Positions 1-5,575 of a DNA stretch of 5,575 bases are shown one piece after another. Source of the DNA: an uncultured Parabacteroides sp. (GTDB taxonomy: Bacteria; Bacteroidota; Bacteroidia; Bacteroidales; Tannerellaceae). Position 1 is the first letter of the stretch, and the number at the start of each line of letters is the position of its first letter. The position numbers and the translations under genes were made by a program. The stretch is from contig CAMTPG010000188.1 of NCBI GenBank assembly GCA_947074335.1, forward strand, positions 1-5,575, given 5' to 3'. Below the pieces are notes generated by a model, which was given only the letters and a program-made list of their open reading frames with translations, was not told the DNA's origin and ran no database searches.

Positions 1-2
1 AG

Positions 3-47
3 AGAGAGTCCGATTACAGACCTGGTCTGGAATTAATTAAACGTTAA
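3..47 (+). CDS. Possible C-terminal end of an upstream protein (partial)
   Basis: An open frame enters from the left edge and ends at TAA 45-47, reading RESDYRPGLELIKR. The residue mix is protein-like, and the stop lies 31 nt before rsmG, which would fit an upstream gene in the same operon. The other two plus frames also close early, at TAA 34-36 and TAA 38-40, so the frame choice rests only on how natural the peptide looks. Fourteen residues are too few to assign a family. The stretch could equally be noncoding. Confidence 0.25.
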   Translation, partial: RESDYRPGLELIKR

Positions 48-78
48 ACACATTACTTCATCTATTCCTGCAACAGAA

Positions 79-735
79 ATGGAACAAAACGAACAATACA
101 GCATACAACAGCAGTTGCTGGCGCTGAAACAGTATTTTCCGGAAATCACCGAAACTCAATATAAACAGCTGGAGATGCTTTATCCGCTGTATGCCGACTG
201 GAATGCAAAAATCAATGTCATTTCGCGCAAAGATATTGTGAATCTGTACGAACATCATGTGCTGCACTCGCTGGGCATCCTGAAGATGATCCGTTTCAAA
301 GCGGGTTCGGAAATTATGGATATCGGCACGGGAGGCGGTTTTCCGGGCATCCCGCTGGCCATTATGCAACCCGACGTACAGTTTCATCTGGTGGATAGCA
401 TTGGTAAAAAAATTAAGGTGGGACAGGCAGTAGCCGAGGCTATCGGACTGAAAAACGTAACCTTTCGCCATTGCCGCGCCGAAGAGGAGAAACGCCTTTT
501 CGATTTCGTGGTGAGTCGCGCCGTAATGCCTCTGGCCGATCTGGTGAAGATAGCCCGCAAGAACATCCGCAAAGAGCAGCAAAACAGTCTGCCCAACGGA
601 TTGATCTGTCTGAAAGGCGGCGAATTACAACACGAAATTCTGCCTTTCCGCAAACAGGCCGTTACACTGGATTTGAAAGATGTATTTAAAGAAGAATTTT
701 TCGAAACTAAAAAAGTTGTTTACGTACCGCTATGA
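79..735 (+). CDS. rsmG: 16S rRNA (guanine-527 N7) methyltransferase RsmG (GidB)
   Basis: RsmG transfers a methyl group from S-adenosylmethionine to N7 of G527 (E. coli numbering) in the 530 loop of 16S rRNA. It acts in the cytoplasm, and its loss in other bacteria gives low-level streptomycin resistance. The 218-residue product matches the family's usual length. Visible signatures are WNAKINVISR at residues 41-50, the SAM-binding glycine loop DIGTGGGFPGIPLA at 81-94, the acidic end of strand 2 in LVDS (Asp106), VVSRAV at 144-149 and LKGG at 178-181. The start at 79 is the first ATG after an in-frame TAA at 34-36, and no Shine-Dalgarno sequence precedes it. The stop overlaps the ATG of the next gene by 4 nt (ATGA, 732-735), which suggests translational coupling. 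No key motif is missing. Family assignment is secure from the motifs; the exact modified base is inferred from the family. Confidence 0.94.
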   Translation: MEQNEQYSIQQQLLALKQYFPEITETQYKQLEMLYPLYADWNAKINVISRKDIVNLYEHHVLHSLGILKMIRFKAGSEIMDIGTGGGFPGIPLAIMQPDVQFHLVDSIGKKIKVGQAVAEAIGLKNVTFRHCRAEEEKRLFDFVVSRAVMPLADLVKIARKNIRKEQQNSLPNGLICLKGGELQHEILPFRKQAVTLDLKDVFKEEFFETKKVVYVPL

Positions 736-1370
736 TTACTGTTAAAACATTTGTATTCAATTATTTCGGAGAGAACTCCTATCTGCTGTATGATGAAACG
801 GGCGAAGCCGTGATCATCGATTGTGGCTGTTTCCGCAAACAGGAGGAGGAGGAACTGACCGCTTTCATCGACGAAAATAAACTTACACTGAAACATAACC
901 TGTGCACGCACCTGCATCTGGATCATATCTTCGGCAATGCGTTTCTGTACGAAACCTATCAGCTGAAGCCCGAAGCCAGCCGGCTGGATGCCGAAAATCT
1001 GCCCTCGCCCGAAGATCAGGCGAAGCTTTTTGGTTTGCCGCAGCAGGTGAAAGCAGTGCCTGTGGGTCATTATCTGACCGATAACGAGGTGATTCGTTTC
1101 GGTAATTCGGAACTCAAAGTGCTTGCGCTGCCGGGACACTCGCCGGGCGGCATGGTGTTTTATAACGAAGCACAGCATTTTCTGATTGCCGGCGATGCCG
1201 TTTTTGCAGGCAGCATCGGCCGCTCGGATTTGTGGGGCGGCGATATGGATGTTTTGGTGATGGCAATCCGAAAAAACATACTTACTCTTCCCGACGAGAC
1301 CGTGATCTATCCGGGTCATGGCGAACCAACCACCGTGGGAACCGAAAAAAAGAGTAATCCTTATTTATAA
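732..1370 (+). CDS. MBL-fold metallohydrolase, glyoxalase II-like (YcbL type)
   Basis: This is a 212-residue cytoplasmic metallo-beta-lactamase-fold hydrolase; no signal peptide is seen. The full metal-binding set is present: THLHLDH at residues 59-65 (His60, His62, Asp64, His65), PGHSPGG at 134-140 (His136), Asp155 in AGDAVFAG, and His196 in YPGHGEPTTVG. The block SIGRSDLWGGD (161-171) and the ending GTEKKSNPYL are typical of the small YcbL/glyoxalase II-like branch. That branch lacks the C-terminal helical domain of full glyoxalase II, which carries much of its glutathione-binding site. A thioester or hydroxyacyl hydrolase activity is therefore likely, but the substrate cannot be read from sequence. 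The start at 732 sits inside the rsmG stop, with no Shine-Dalgarno sequence, so ribosomes probably re-initiate after finishing rsmG. gcvP follows 16 nt after the stop. Beta-lactam hydrolysis is unlikely for this subtype. Confidence 0.92.
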   Translation: MITVKTFVFNYFGENSYLLYDETGEAVIIDCGCFRKQEEEELTAFIDENKLTLKHNLCTHLHLDHIFGNAFLYETYQLKPEASRLDAENLPSPEDQAKLFGLPQQVKAVPVGHYLTDNEVIRFGNSELKVLALPGHSPGGMVFYNEAQHFLIAGDAVFAGSIGRSDLWGGDMDVLVMAIRKNILTLPDETVIYPGHGEPTTVGTEKKSNPYL

Positions 1371-1386
1371 CTACATAGATCTTAAA

Positions 1387-4248
1387 ATGATGGACACAAA
1401 CAAATTTGTAAACCGCCATGTCGGCATAGCCTCATCGGATATGCCCGATATGTTAAAGGTGGTCGGAGTGAAATCGGTCGACGAACTGATCGATCAGACC
1501 ATTCCGGCCAACATTCGCTTAAAAGAGCCGCTCAATCTGCCCGAACCGATGACGGAACGTGAATTTGCAGAGCATATCGCCGAGCTGGCTTCTAAAAATG
1601 AAATTTTTACTTCATACATCGGCATGGGCTGGTATGATACGGTTTGTCCGGCTCCTATCCTGCGCAATGTATTCGAAAATCCGGTTTGGTACACCTCATA
1701 TACGCCTTATCAGGCCGAGGTATCGCAGGGTCGTCTGGAGGCTTTGCTGAATTTTCAGACGGTGATTTGCGAGATGACCGGATTGCCGCTGACCAACTGT
1801 TCGCTTCTCGACGAAGCTACGGCGGCAGCCGAAGCGGCCACGTTGTTTTTCGGCAGTCGCAGTCGCGCCCAGGTAAAAGCCGGTGCCAACAAACTGTTTG
1901 TCGACGAACATGTATTCGAATCAACTCAGGCCGTGATTCATACCCGCATGATTCCGCAGGGTATCAAGATTGTGAAGGGCAACTATAAAACCTTCGAATT
2001 TACACCGGATGTGTTCGGTGCCATCGTTCAGTATCCCAATGCGGAAGGTTCGATCGAAGATTATAAAAGCTTTGTGGAACAGGCTGCTGCCAACGGTACA
2101 CGTGTGGCGGTTGCTGCCGACCTGATGAGTCTGGTGCTGCTTACTCCTCCGGGCGAATGGGGCGCGGATGTGGTATTTGGTTCCAGCCAGCGCTTCGGTA
2201 CGCCGATGTTTTACGGCGGTCCGTCGGCGGCTTATTTTGCCACCAAAGATGAATATAAACGCGCCATTCCGGGTCGCATCATCGGTATTTCGAAGGATGC
2301 TTACGGACATCAGGCTTTGCGCCTGGCTCTGCAAACGCGCGAACAACATATCAAACGCGAAAAGGCAACTTCGAATATCTGTACGGCACAGGCATTGCTG
2401 GCTACCATGGCCGGTTTTTATGCGGTGTACCACGGTGCTGAAGGGCTGCGCGATATAGCCGGACGCATTCATGCTTCGGCAGGTTTTCTGGCCGGTGAGC
2501 TGGAAAAACTGGGCTATCAGCAGCTGAATAAGGATTTCTTCGATACGCTGAAGCTGGAACTGCCGGCGCATGTTTCGGTAAATGCACTGCGCGAGATTGC
2601 GCTCGAGTGCAAGGTGAACCTGCGCTACTTCGAAAGCGGCCAGGTGGGCATCAGTATCGACGAAACCACACAGCCCGACGATATCGGCGTATTGCTTTAT
2701 ATCTTTGCCGGTGCCGCCGGAAAGGATTATATGCTGAAAGAGAATGCACCGCAAAAAACATACTTCGATGCGAAGTTTGCACGTACTTCCGATTTCCTGC
2801 AGGAAGATGTATTCAAAAAATACCATACCGAAACGGAGCTGATGCGTTACATCACCCGTTTGGGCAGAAAAGATATTTCGCTGGCACAATCCATGATTTC
2901 GCTGGGTTCGTGTACCATGAAGCTCAATCCGGCTTCGTCGCTGTTGCCGTTGAGCAGACCGGAATTCCAGAATATTCACCCGTATGCTCCCGAAGATCAG
3001 GTGGAAGGTTATACCGAGCTGATCGAAAATCTGTCGGCTTATCTGGCCGAGATCACCGGACTGAAAGGGGTTACACTGCAGCCTAACTCGGGCGCAGCCG
3101 GCGAATATGCAGGATTACGCACTATTCGTTCGTATCAGGAGAGTATCGGCGAAGGTTATCGTAACCTTGTTTTATTACCTGCTTCGGCACACGGCACAAA
3201 TCCGGCCAGTGCGATCCAGTGCGGTTATCAGACCGTGACGGTGAAATGCGATGAGAAAGGAAACATCGATATGCAGGATTTCCGCGAAAAGGCGGAAGCC
3301 AACAAAGAAAAGCTGGCGGCAACGATGATTACTTATCCTTCCACACATGGTATTTTCGAAGCGGATATTAAAGAGATGTGCGATATTATCCATGCCTGCG
3401 GAGCGCAGGTGTATATGGATGGTGCGAATATGAATGCGCAGGTGGGACTGACGAATCCGGGCATTATCGGTGCCGATGTGTGTCATCTGAATTTGCATAA
3501 AACATTCGCTTCACCGCATGGCGGCGGCGGTCCGGGCGTAGGTCCGATCTGCGTGGCCGAGCATCTGATTCCTTATCTGCCCTCGCATCCGGTTTTATGG
3601 GGAAGCGATTCGGATACGGTTTCGGCAGCGCCTTACGGCAGTGCCGGTATTTTACCGATTACATATGCTTATATCCGTCTGCTGGGTACCGAAGGCTTGG
3701 AAACAGTAACAAAAACAGCCATTCTGAATGCCAACTATCTGGCCGAAAAGCTGAAAGATACTTACGGCATTGTATATACCGGCGCAACAGGCCGTGTAGG
3801 ACACGAACTGATTCTGGAATGTCGCACCATTCGCGAAAGATCGGGAATTGATGAAGGCGATATCGCCAAACGTATGATGGATTTTGGTTATCACGCGCCT
3901 ACTCTCTCATTCCCGGTACACGGCACATTGATGGTTGAACCGACCGAGAGCGAAAGCAAAGCCGAACTGGATCGTTTCATCGAAATGCTCGACTGCATTT
4001 GGAAGGAGATCAAAGAGGTGGAAGAGGGCAAAGTACCGGCCACAGATAATGTGCTGAAAAATGCTCCGCATCCCGAATACGAAGTTACGGCCAACGAATG
4101 GAATCATCCCTATTCGCGTGAACAGGCGGCTTTCCCGCTCGACTGGATTCATGATGCCAAATTCTGGATCAATGTGGCGCGTGTGGATAATGCATACGGC
4201 GATCGTAATCTGATTCCGTCGCTTTGTCCCTGTATGGATAATGAATAA
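1387..4248 (+). CDS. gcvP: Glycine dehydrogenase (decarboxylating), P-protein of the glycine cleavage system
   Basis: GcvP is the PLP enzyme that decarboxylates glycine and passes the aminomethyl group to lipoyl-GcvH. Together with GcvT and Lpd this yields CO2, ammonia, NADH and methylene-tetrahydrofolate. From ATG 1387 the product is 953 residues, the size of the single-chain form with fused N- and C-terminal halves rather than split GcvPA/GcvPB. The N-terminal half shows RHVG near the start, YTPYQAEVSQGRLEALLNFQ and SLLDEATAAAEA (from residue 139). The C-terminal half shows SLGSCTMKLNPA (from 505), SAHGTNPASA (from 600) and the PLP lysine Lys705 in HLNLHKTF, followed by PHGGGGPG. The frame stays open upstream to ATG 1318, but that would add 23 unfamily-like residues and overlap the conserved MBL C-terminus. 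ATG 1387 or the adjacent ATG 1390, after an A-rich stretch, fits better. With only 16 nt upstream there is no room for a glycine riboswitch. gcvT, gcvH and lpd are not in the window. Confidence 0.96.
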   Translation: MMDTNKFVNRHVGIASSDMPDMLKVVGVKSVDELIDQTIPANIRLKEPLNLPEPMTEREFAEHIAELASKNEIFTSYIGMGWYDTVCPAPILRNVFENPVWYTSYTPYQAEVSQGRLEALLNFQTVICEMTGLPLTNCSLLDEATAAAEAATLFFGSRSRAQVKAGANKLFVDEHVFESTQAVIHTRMIPQGIKIVKGNYKTFEFTPDVFGAIVQYPNAEGSIEDYKSFVEQAAANGTRVAVAADLMSLVLLTPPGEWGADVVFGSSQRFGTPMFYGGPSAAYFATKDEYKRAIPGRIIGISKDAYGHQALRLALQTREQHIKREKATSNICTAQALLATMAGFYAVYHGAEGLRDIAGRIHASAGFLAGELEKLGYQQLNKDFFDTLKLELPAHVSVNALREIALECKVNLRYFESGQVGISIDETTQPDDIGVLLYIFAGAAGKDYMLKENAPQKTYFDAKFARTSDFLQEDVFKKYHTETELMRYITRLGRKDISLAQSMISLGSCTMKLNPASSLLPLSRPEFQNIHPYAPEDQVEGYTELIENLSAYLAEITGLKGVTLQPNSGAAGEYAGLRTIRSYQESIGEGYRNLVLLPASAHGTNPASAIQCGYQTVTVKCDEKGNIDMQDFREKAEANKEKLAATMITYPSTHGIFEADIKEMCDIIHACGAQVYMDGANMNAQVGLTNPGIIGADVCHLNLHKTFASPHGGGGPGVGPICVAEHLIPYLPSHPVLWGSDSDTVSAAPYGSAGILPITYAYIRLLGTEGLETVTKTAILNANYLAEKLKDTYGIVYTGATGRVGHELILECRTIRERSGIDEGDIAKRMMDFGYHAPTLSFPVHGTLMVEPTESESKAELDRFIEMLDCIWKEIKEVEEGKVPATDNVLKNAPHPEYEVTANEWNHPYSREQAAFPLDWIHDAKFWINVARVDNAYGDRNLIPSLCPCMDNE

Positions 4249-4282
4249 CTGATTGCAAAAACAAACGTCTTACTATATGCAG

Positions 4283-4326
4283 GATGTTCCCGGAAGGGAT
4301 TACTCTTCCGGGACATCTTCATTTTT
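4283..4326 (+). terminator. Rho-independent terminator after gcvP
   Basis: The arms at 4283-4296 and 4305-4317 pair over 13 bp with one bulged T and an 8-nt loop; the core is CCCGGAAG against CTTCCGGG. The stem is followed by TTCA and then five T residues (4322-4326). It lies 34 nt after the gcvP stop and should end the rsmG-MBL-gcvP transcript. On the minus strand the hairpin is not followed by a T-run, so it looks one-directional. Confidence 0.87.
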
Positions 4327-4345
4327 ATGAATTTGATGCTGTAAT

Positions 4346-4361
4346 CCGATGAACACATCGG
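4346..4361 (+). repeat. Small inverted repeat (CCGATG/CATCGG)
   Basis: This is a perfect 6-bp inverted repeat with the 4-nt loop AACA. It could be a short RNA hairpin or a DNA operator half-site pair. It is too short to weigh much alone; its interest comes from the two stronger hairpins that follow. Confidence 0.4.
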
Positions 4362-4374
4362 GAAAAAGCAAAAT

Positions 4375-4397
4375 CCGGACAGCCGGTGCTGATCCGG
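4375..4397 (+). repeat. GC-rich 9-bp hairpin with tetraloop
   Basis: CCGGACAGC at 4375-4383 pairs with GCTGATCCGG at 4388-4397 through 9 bp, with one bulged A (4392) and the loop CGGT. No T-run follows on the plus strand. Read on the minus strand, the stem is followed by ATTTTGCTTTTT, so it could terminate leftward transcripts. It may instead be a structural element of the leader RNA. Confidence 0.55.
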
Positions 4398-4429
4398 TAG
4401 TGTTTACTTATTAAATTCAGCGATATGCG

Positions 4430-4449
4430 GAGTTTAAGAGATTAAACTC
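4430..4449 (+). promoter_or_regulatory. Perfect 8-bp palindrome with GAGA loop
   Basis: GAGTTTAA, GAGA, TTAAACTC forms a perfect 8-bp inverted repeat. In RNA this is a stem closed by a GNRA-type tetraloop; in DNA it is a 20-bp palindrome of operator size. The string ATGCG lies on both sides (4425-4429 and 4450-4454) as a short direct repeat. It ends 59 nt before the lipoprotein start. Either a repressor or activator site or a leader RNA hairpin would fit; the sequence does not decide between them. Confidence 0.5.
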
Positions 4450-4454
4450 ATGCG

Positions 4455-4497
4455 AATTGATTTTTAATTTACAAATTGATCTTTATTTTTAATTGAT
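4455..4497 (+). repeat. Three spaced AATTGAT copies in an AT-rich stretch
   Basis: AATTGAT occurs at 4455-4461, 4474-4480 and 4491-4497, with start-to-start spacing of 19 and 17 nt. The first two copies extend to 16-nt units that match at 14 positions. The last copy ends 11 nt before ATG 4509. The array could be a regulator binding series or simply AT-rich promoter and 5' untranslated sequence with some chance repetition. Confidence 0.5.
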
Positions 4498-4508
4498 AAT
4501 ATAATCCT

Positions 4509-5575
4509 ATGAAGAAAATGATTTTAGCTATGGCAGTAGTATCTGTTTCTCTTTTTACTGCATGCCATAAAACTTCCGACGACAAAGTAAAAGTCTATGC
4601 CTGGCAGGGCGAAAGCAAAAACACAACCGCCGAATCATTGCAAAATGAATTTGGCAACTGGAAATCGAAAGGCGTGGATGGCATGTGCTACAACGCCGGT
4701 CATGATCTGGAAAAAATACAGCGTGCGGCTCAGGTAGCCAAAGCTAACGGCATGGAATATCATGCCTGGATTCCGGCAATGCTTCAGGGCGGCATGGATT
4801 CTGTAACTTATGCGGTAAACCGCAATGGCGAATCGGCTTATGATGTACAGGCTTACGTACCTTATTATAAGTTCTTATGTCCGAACCGTCCGCAAACAGC
4901 CGAGTTCCTGGTTGATCTGTATGGCAAAGTGGCCGATATCCCCGAAGTGGATTATGTACATCTGGATTATATCCGCTTTGTGGATGTGATTCTGGCACGC
5001 GGCTTGTGGGATAAATACGGACTGGTGATGAACGAAGAGTATCCGGTTGCCGATTATTGCTACTGCGATGTATGCGTGGAGGATTTCAAAAATAAAACCG
5101 GCATCAATATCCTCGAAGTGGAAGATCCGTCGCAGGTAAAAGAATGGGCAGCTTACCGTAGCGGTCTGATTACGAATCTGGTTAATCAGATTGCCGAAAA
5201 TGTACACAGCAAAGGCAAAAAGGTGAGTGCTGCTGTTTTCCCCGGACCCGATTCGTATGCGGTGCCGATGGTTCGCCAGCAATGGAACGACTGGAATATC
5301 GATGCTATTTTCCCGATGAATTACAATGATTTCTATCTGGAAGGTCCCGAATGGGTAGGCGAAGTGGTTGCCGAAGAGGTTGAATCTGTAAAAGGTGAAA
5401 AACCGGTAATCAGCGGCTTGTTTATCTGTCGCGACTGGGAAAATAAAGCCAATATCAAAGATCCCGAAGGTCATGGTCTGCTTCCTTCAGAAATTGAAGA
5501 GGCCGTAGCCGGTTCCATGGAAAATGGCGCAGCGGGTATTGCACTGTTTACACCGTTCAGCATGACGGATGAGCA
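4509..5575 (+). CDS. Secreted lipoprotein with GHL10-like (family 10 glycosylhydrolase-like) domain, 3' end cut by window
   Basis: The frame runs from ATG 4509 to the window edge: 355 complete codons and no stop. Residues 1-19 form a lipoprotein signal with KK, a hydrophobic core and lipobox FTAC, so Cys19 would be lipidated after export. HKTSDDK follows; acidic residues here resemble the Bacteroidota lipoprotein export signal and hint at surface display. The rest reads as a TIM barrel of the GHL10 (PF02638-like) type: YHAWIPAM (84-91), VDYVHLDYIRF (147-157, with Asp153 and Arg156), YRSGLITNLVNQIAENVHSK (216-235), KVSAAVFPGP (238-247), WNIDAIFPMNY (262-272) and GAAGIALFTPFSM (340-352). E. coli DigH, which cleaves peptide-stripped peptidoglycan strands, is a lipoprotein with this kind of domain, so a glycan-cleaving role is plausible. 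The substrate is unknown. A cysteine cluster CYCDVC (184-189) sits after the barrel motif. Separate promoter from gcvP, given the terminator between them. Confidence 0.85.
   Translation, partial: MKKMILAMAVVSVSLFTACHKTSDDKVKVYAWQGESKNTTAESLQNEFGNWKSKGVDGMCYNAGHDLEKIQRAAQVAKANGMEYHAWIPAMLQGGMDSVTYAVNRNGESAYDVQAYVPYYKFLCPNRPQTAEFLVDLYGKVADIPEVDYVHLDYIRFVDVILARGLWDKYGLVMNEEYPVADYCYCDVCVEDFKNKTGINILEVEDPSQVKEWAAYRSGLITNLVNQIAENVHSKGKKVSAAVFPGPDSYAVPMVRQQWNDWNIDAIFPMNYNDFYLEGPEWVGEVVAEEVESVKGEKPVISGLFICRDWENKANIKDPEGHGLLPSEIEEAVAGSMENGAAGIALFTPFSMTDE

Larger units (their letters stand above)
4327..4508 (+). promoter_or_regulatory. Structured noncoding leader of the lipoprotein gene
   Basis: These 182 nt contain no convincing gene and must hold the promoter and 5' untranslated region of the gene at 4509, because a terminator lies just upstream. 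In order I see hairpins at 4346-4361, 4375-4397 and 4430-4449, then an AT-rich stretch with spaced AATTGAT copies. I found no good match to the Bacteroidales promoter pair (TTTG near -33 and TAnnTTTG near -7). The nearest -7-like string is TATTTTTA at 4484-4491, with an ill-spaced TTG upstream. No Shine-Dalgarno sequence precedes ATG 4509. I do not recognise a known riboswitch class. Confidence 0.5.

Noticed and set aside
720..1319. 199-codon open frame on the minus strand, opposite the MBL gene
   Set aside because: It is opposite a gene with a complete set of metal-binding motifs, and its own translation shows no family-like pattern.
1371..1386. Possible glycine riboswitch before gcvP
   Set aside because: The gap between the MBL stop and the gcvP start is only 16 nt, far too short for a glycine aptamer.
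1921..2979. 352-codon open frame on the minus strand, opposite gcvP
   Set aside because: It lies wholly inside the strongly conserved gcvP gene. Its product is rich in Arg, Gln and His with no recognisable domain, as expected from a codon-bias shadow.
4327..4508. Promoter matching the Bacteroidales -33/-7 consensus
   Set aside because: No TTTG/TAnnTTTG pair with the usual spacing of about 20 nt was found. TATTTTTA at 4484-4491 is the nearest -7 candidate, but the upstream TTG is about 24 nt away.
4249..4508. tRNA, CRISPR repeats or insertion-sequence ends in the only long intergenic region
   Set aside because: No cloverleaf, no regularly spaced direct repeats of CRISPR length, and no terminal inverted repeats with a transposase nearby.
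4875..5474. 199-codon open frame on the minus strand, opposite the lipoprotein gene
   Set aside because: The plus-strand frame has a lipoprotein signal and barrel motifs. The minus-strand product is a Phe/Ile/His-rich shadow with no domain.

Overview
The window looks like an ordinary chromosomal segment from a member of the Bacteroidales (Bacteroidota). No gene start has a Shine-Dalgarno sequence; starts are preceded by A/T-rich sequence instead. The last gene encodes a lipoprotein with acidic residues after the lipobox cysteine, as is common in this phylum, and the encoded proteins read like Bacteroidales versions of their families. I cannot name the genus from sequence alone. All supported genes are on the plus strand.

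Layout. Positions 1-78 hold what may be the last codons of an upstream gene and a short spacer. Positions 79-4248 form a tight, probably co-transcribed block: rsmG (16S rRNA m7G methyltransferase), an MBL-fold hydrolase whose ATG overlaps the rsmG stop (ATGA), and, 16 nt later, gcvP (single-chain glycine decarboxylase P-protein). A strong intrinsic terminator at 4283-4326 closes the block. Positions 4327-4508 are noncoding and unusually rich in small structures: three hairpins, then an AT-rich stretch with three spaced AATTGAT copies. From 4509 to the window end runs the 5' part of a secreted lipoprotein with a TIM-barrel, glycosyl-hydrolase-like (GHL10-type) domain.

How the genes relate. RsmG acts in ribosome maturation, GcvP in glycine catabolism and one-carbon supply, and the MBL protein is probably a small thioester or hydroxyacyl hydrolase. 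They share a transcript rather than an obvious pathway. The other glycine-cleavage components (GcvT, GcvH, Lpd) are not in the window. The lipoprotein gene is a separate transcription unit, with its own leader, acting in the cell envelope.

I see no mobile element, CRISPR array, RNA gene or clearly new system. The parts most worth a second look are the structured leader at 4346-4497 and the cysteine-cluster variant of the GHL10-like lipoprotein.
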